64,000 nucleotides of DNA, from NCBI RefSeq assembly GCF_030406385.1, contig NZ_JAUEPM010000002.1:62001-126000 (forward strand), in the 5' to 3' direction. This document shows, piece by piece, positions 61,362-64,000 of this stretch (position 1 is the stretch's first letter; each line of letters opens with the position of its first letter). The position numbers and the translations under genes are program-made. The notes beneath the pieces are model-generated. The model was not told the DNA's origin. It worked only from the letters and a program-made list of their open reading frames with translations, and ran no database searches. This stretch comes from Microbacterium oryzae. GTDB taxonomy: Bacteria > Actinomycetota > Actinomycetes > Actinomycetales > Microbacteriaceae.

Positions 61362-62521
61362 GCGGCGACATCCTGAGCACGAATGCGGGGCGGATGTCGT
61401 CGGCCCCCGATGTCGTCGACCTGCTGCGCGTGCTCATCCGCGAGGACACCACAACGGGGTCACCGGGGGAGCGCGAGGCTCTCGCTCTGCTCGCTGAACG
61501 AGCGGGGCACATGGTCGGAGCCGCGGGCGAGGTGAGGGTCGCGACGAGCGGTGACGCGTTCGTCGTCGTCCCCGATGCCGGCAGCGGCCCGGTCCTGCTG
61601 TTCGCGTGCCACATCGACACGGTGCCCGTCGGGGATCCCGGGCGCTGGCAGCACCCGCCTCACGCCGCGGTCGTCGCAGACGGCCTCGTGCACGGTCGCG
61701 GAGCCTCGGATATGAAGTCCGGCCTGGCGGCGGCCCTGCTCGCGGTCGCAGACGGCCTTACCGCCGGCGTCCGCGTGGCCTTCGCCGCCACGACAGGCGA
61801 GGAGGCCGGGTGCCTCGGCGCCGCGTCGGCGGCGGGACTGCTGACGGACGTGCCGGTCGGCGCCGTTGTCATCCCCGAGTCGACGGACAACCGCGTCGCC
61901 CTCGGCCATCGCGGCGCCTACTGGCTCACCGTCGAGACACGCGGCGTCGCGGCGCACGGAAGCACCCCGGCCGCCGGGGTGAACGCCGTCACGGCGCTCG
62001 TCGACGCCGTGTATCAGCTGGACCGCCTGCCAGTGCGGACGCATCCCTCGCTTGGCGACGAGAGCGTGAATGTCGGGCGTTTCGCGGGCGGCGAGGTCCA
62101 CAACATTGTTCCCGATCGCGCGAGCGCGGCGATCGACCACCGCGTGGTGGAGGCAGACGTCGACGCGCTGACCGCCTGGTGGGCCGCGCGGGTCGACGCC
62201 GTCTCGGAGGACCTCCGCCTCGACCCGGTGTGGACGGATCCCGACGACGCGTGGGTGCGGAGCCTCTCCGCACCCGAGTCCGTGTCCGACGACGCGGTCC
62301 CGTACTTCACCGACGCCTCCGTCCTCGTGCGCTTTCTCCCGCCGGGAACACCCATCGTCGTGTGGGGTCCGGGTGACCCCGCGGCCGTCCACACCGTCGA
62401 CGAGTCGGTCTCCATCGTGGCGGTCCACCGCGCGCTCGAGCTGTTTCGCGCCGCCGTCGCCCGATGGGGAGACCTTCCGGCCGTCGATCCGGCCACCCGT
62501 CCGGAAGGAACCCCGTTATGA
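61358..62521 (+). CDS. M20-family metallopeptidase
   Basis: 387-residue zinc hydrolase: H in FACHIDTVPVGDP, D in RGASDMKSGLA, E-E in TTGEEAGC, E in VIPESTDN and a C-terminal H in AAVHTVDESVS. The lid domain (RGVAAHGSTP) is present. Only about 20-25% like the M20 protein at 44 kb by eye, so a separate recruitment. Expected to deacylate or cleave a dipeptide-like substrate in the LacI-controlled pathway. GTG start coupled to the regulator. Confidence 0.88.
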   Translation: MSGDILSTNAGRMSSAPDVVDLLRVLIREDTTTGSPGEREALALLAERAGHMVGAAGEVRVATSGDAFVVVPDAGSGPVLLFACHIDTVPVGDPGRWQHPPHAAVVADGLVHGRGASDMKSGLAAALLAVADGLTAGVRVAFAATTGEEAGCLGAASAAGLLTDVPVGAVVIPESTDNRVALGHRGAYWLTVETRGVAAHGSTPAAGVNAVTALVDAVYQLDRLPVRTHPSLGDESVNVGRFAGGEVHNIVPDRASAAIDHRVVEADVDALTAWWAARVDAVSEDLRLDPVWTDPDDAWVRSLSAPESVSDDAVPYFTDASVLVRFLPPGTPIVVWGPGDPAAVHTVDESVSIVAVHRALELFRAAVARWGDLPAVDPATRPEGTPL

Positions 62522-63123
62522 TCCCCGTCGTCGATCCTGTACCGCCGCTGCGTTGGACGCATGCCGCCAGCACGGCCTCGTGGTCCGAGAATGTGCTGAC
62601 GATGATCTCGCCCGCCCAGAGCGATTGGGCCCGCGACGCCCGCTTCGCGCACCTGCCCGCGCAGCTGGACACCACCGCGCTCGTCTTCCCGGTCGACGAG
62701 GACGCCGTGATCGCCGCGCGCGTCGAGGTCGTCGGCGAACGCACGACGTTCGACGCCGCCGTGCTCGTCGTCTGGATCGACGACGACCACTGGGCGAAGC
62801 TGTGCTTCGAGATGTCCCCGGCGGCTGAGACGATGGTCGTCAGCGTCGTCACCAACGTCTTCTCCGACGATGCCAACGCCTCGGTCGTGCAGGGCGATCA
62901 CGTTCATCTGCGCATCGCGCGTGTGGGGGACGCCTTCGTCTTCCAGTCCTCCGCCGACGGGGTCGACTGGCGATTCGTGAGGCTGTTCCGGCTCCATTCC
63001 GATGCCCCCGCCCACCTCGGCTTCCTCTCGCAGTCGCCAAACGGCGGGCCGTGCACCGCCCGGTTCTCCGACGTCTCGTACACTCGCGGGACGCTTGAGG
63101 TTCTCCGGGAGGGCCTTGAATGA
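62518..63123 (+). CDS. DUF1349 (concanavalin-like) protein
   Basis: 201-residue beta-sandwich protein; LTMISPAQSDWARDARF, FEMSPAAETMVVSVVTN, and VHLRIARVGDAFVFQSSADGVDW are typical of DUF1349, whose fold resembles concanavalin-like lectins and glycoside-binding domains. No signal peptide, so probably intracellular. The ATG overlaps the M20 stop and the stop overlaps the dehydrogenase start, each by 4 bp. Confidence 0.85.
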   Translation: MIPVVDPVPPLRWTHAASTASWSENVLTMISPAQSDWARDARFAHLPAQLDTTALVFPVDEDAVIAARVEVVGERTTFDAAVLVVWIDDDHWAKLCFEMSPAAETMVVSVVTNVFSDDANASVVQGDHVHLRIARVGDAFVFQSSADGVDWRFVRLFRLHSDAPAHLGFLSQSPNGGPCTARFSDVSYTRGTLEVLREGLE

Positions 63124-64000
63124 GGGCCGTTGTCTACACCGGGCCGTCCGCATATCGCGTCACGGACGTTCCGCCGCCCGTCCCCGGGCCGGCCGAGGTG
63201 CGCATCCGCGTCGAGCGGGTCGGAGTGTGCGGCACGGACCTGCATGTCCACCACGCGAGCATCCCCGTCGGGTCCCCTGTCATCCCCGGCCACGAGATCG
63301 TGGGAGTCGTCGACCTCGTCGGCGCAGGAGTGACCACGGTGCGGGTGGGCGACCGCGTCGTCGTGAACCCGAACATCACGTGCGGGGTCTGCGATGTCTG
63401 CCGTCGGCGGCCCTCGATGCAGTGCCGACGCATCCGCGGGCTGGGCGTCGGCGAGGACGGCGGACTGGCGGAGCAGGTTGTCGCCCCCGAGGGGAACGTG
63501 TTTCCGGTCGGCGATCTGCCGCCGGACCTGGCGGCCTTCGCCGAGCCGGTGGCGTGTGTGCTTCACGGCGTCGAGCGCCTGGATCCTGGCGTCGGCGATT
63601 CGGCGGTGGTGTTCGGGGCGGGGCCCTCCGCAGCGATCATGGTCGCCGTGCTTCGGGCGCGCGGCGTCGGGCCCATCACGGTCGCCGCACCCGAGGGGGC
63701 GAAGCTGCGCGCGATGGGTCGGTACGGGGCGACGGGGTTCGTCGCGCTCGACCGATCTGATCCGGATTTGGCGGACTCGGCGCTGATCGCGGCTTCGAGT
63801 GACCGCGGCTTCGACCTCGCGATCGACGTCACGGGCGTGGCGGGCGTCATGGCCCTGGCGCTGCGGCACGTCGGTGCAGGCGGCACGGTCATGCCATACG
63901 GCGTCGCGGATCCGGGTGCGGTTGTTGGCGTTCGGCCGTACGATCTGTTCCTCCGCGACCTGACGATCGTCGGGTCGTTCGCACAGACCACCTCGATGCC
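63120..64000 (+). CDS. Zinc-dependent alcohol/polyol dehydrogenase (MDR family, partial)
   Basis: The visible 293 residues show the catalytic zinc site (CGTDLHVHH, GHEIVGVV), the four-cysteine structural zinc lobe (CGVCDVCRRRPSMQC), and the NAD-binding domain (VVFGAGPSAAIMVAVLRARG, with GxGxxA altered). Similar to sorbitol, threonine or other polyol dehydrogenases, so it probably oxidises a sugar alcohol or related compound in the LacI-controlled route. Reading frame still open at the window end. Confidence 0.88.
   Translation, partial: MRAVVYTGPSAYRVTDVPPPVPGPAEVRIRVERVGVCGTDLHVHHASIPVGSPVIPGHEIVGVVDLVGAGVTTVRVGDRVVVNPNITCGVCDVCRRRPSMQCRRIRGLGVGEDGGLAEQVVAPEGNVFPVGDLPPDLAAFAEPVACVLHGVERLDPGVGDSAVVFGAGPSAAIMVAVLRARGVGPITVAAPEGAKLRAMGRYGATGFVALDRSDPDLADSALIAASSDRGFDLAIDVTGVAGVMALALRHVGAGGTVMPYGVADPGAVVGVRPYDLFLRDLTIVGSFAQTTSM

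Noticed and set aside
1-64000. CRISPR arrays, rRNA genes, prophage
   Set aside because: No regularly spaced repeats, rRNA sequences or phage structural genes were seen.

Overview
The window is high-GC DNA with dense, often overlapping genes (GTGA/ATGA stop-start overlaps), actinobacterial families (DUF3180, DUF4192, DUF4383, a TIGR03885-type oxidoreductase) and several genes whose start codon lies 6-7 nt after a TAnnnT -10 box. Together these point to an actinobacterium of the Microbacteriaceae, most likely Microbacterium or a close relative. This is a judgement from gene content; no 16S rRNA is present.

Region 1 (1-5,040) is a surface-polysaccharide edge: a partial acyl-CoA-ligase-like protein, a VanZ-like protein, a WecG/TagA glycosyltransferase and an undecaprenyl-phosphate sugar transferase. 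A double-ACT GcvR-like protein and an acylphosphatase follow. Region 2 (5,040-10,300) holds two M23 cell-wall peptidases, a membrane protein, a Glu-Asp-Phe tRNA cluster and inorganic pyrophosphatase. Region 3 (10,390-24,400) is the conserved actinobacterial block tilS-hpt-ftsH-folE-folP-folB-folK-DUF3180-PH-domain proteins. It is interrupted between tilS and hpt by a complete oleA-oleBC-oleD operon for long-chain olefins made by head-to-head fatty acyl condensation. Region 4 (24,000-32,900) has a DGPF protein with an ECF sigma factor carrying a C-terminal extension, a Rossmann/DUF2520 protein, lysS, DUF4192, an LLM oxidoreductase, a GH13 enzyme and a CBS-domain protein. Region 5 (33,000-36,020) is a type III polyketide synthase-methyltransferase-flavin monooxygenase operon resembling phenolic-lipid (alkylresorcinol/quinone) clusters. 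Region 6 (36,100-43,083) has cardiolipin synthase, a diacylglycerol-kinase-like protein, serS, a HAD phosphatase, two tRNA-Ser genes and an LCP ligase.

Region 7 (from tRNA-Ser(GCU) at about 43,000 to the end) looks like an accessory catabolic island. It opens with a truncated IS30 transposase. Cluster A (44,177-55,385) encodes an M20 hydrolase, an APH-fold kinase next to an AGXT2L-like PLP enzyme (a kinase/phospho-lyase pair), a ribose-type ABC importer, two amidase-signature enzymes, a DeoR regulator and a decayed allophanate-hydrolase-like gene. Cluster B (55,380-64,000) is divergent around a LacI regulator. Leftwards run a phosphotriesterase-like hydrolase, a PF07090 amidotransferase-like protein, TenA, a frameshifted mutarotase-like protein and an M28 peptidase. 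Rightwards run LacI, an M20 peptidase, a DUF1349 protein and a zinc alcohol dehydrogenase cut by the window end. The substrates are not known. Cluster A is consistent with import, deacylation and phospho-lyase breakdown of an N-acylated amino alcohol; this is an inference. No rRNA, CRISPR array or intact transposon was seen.
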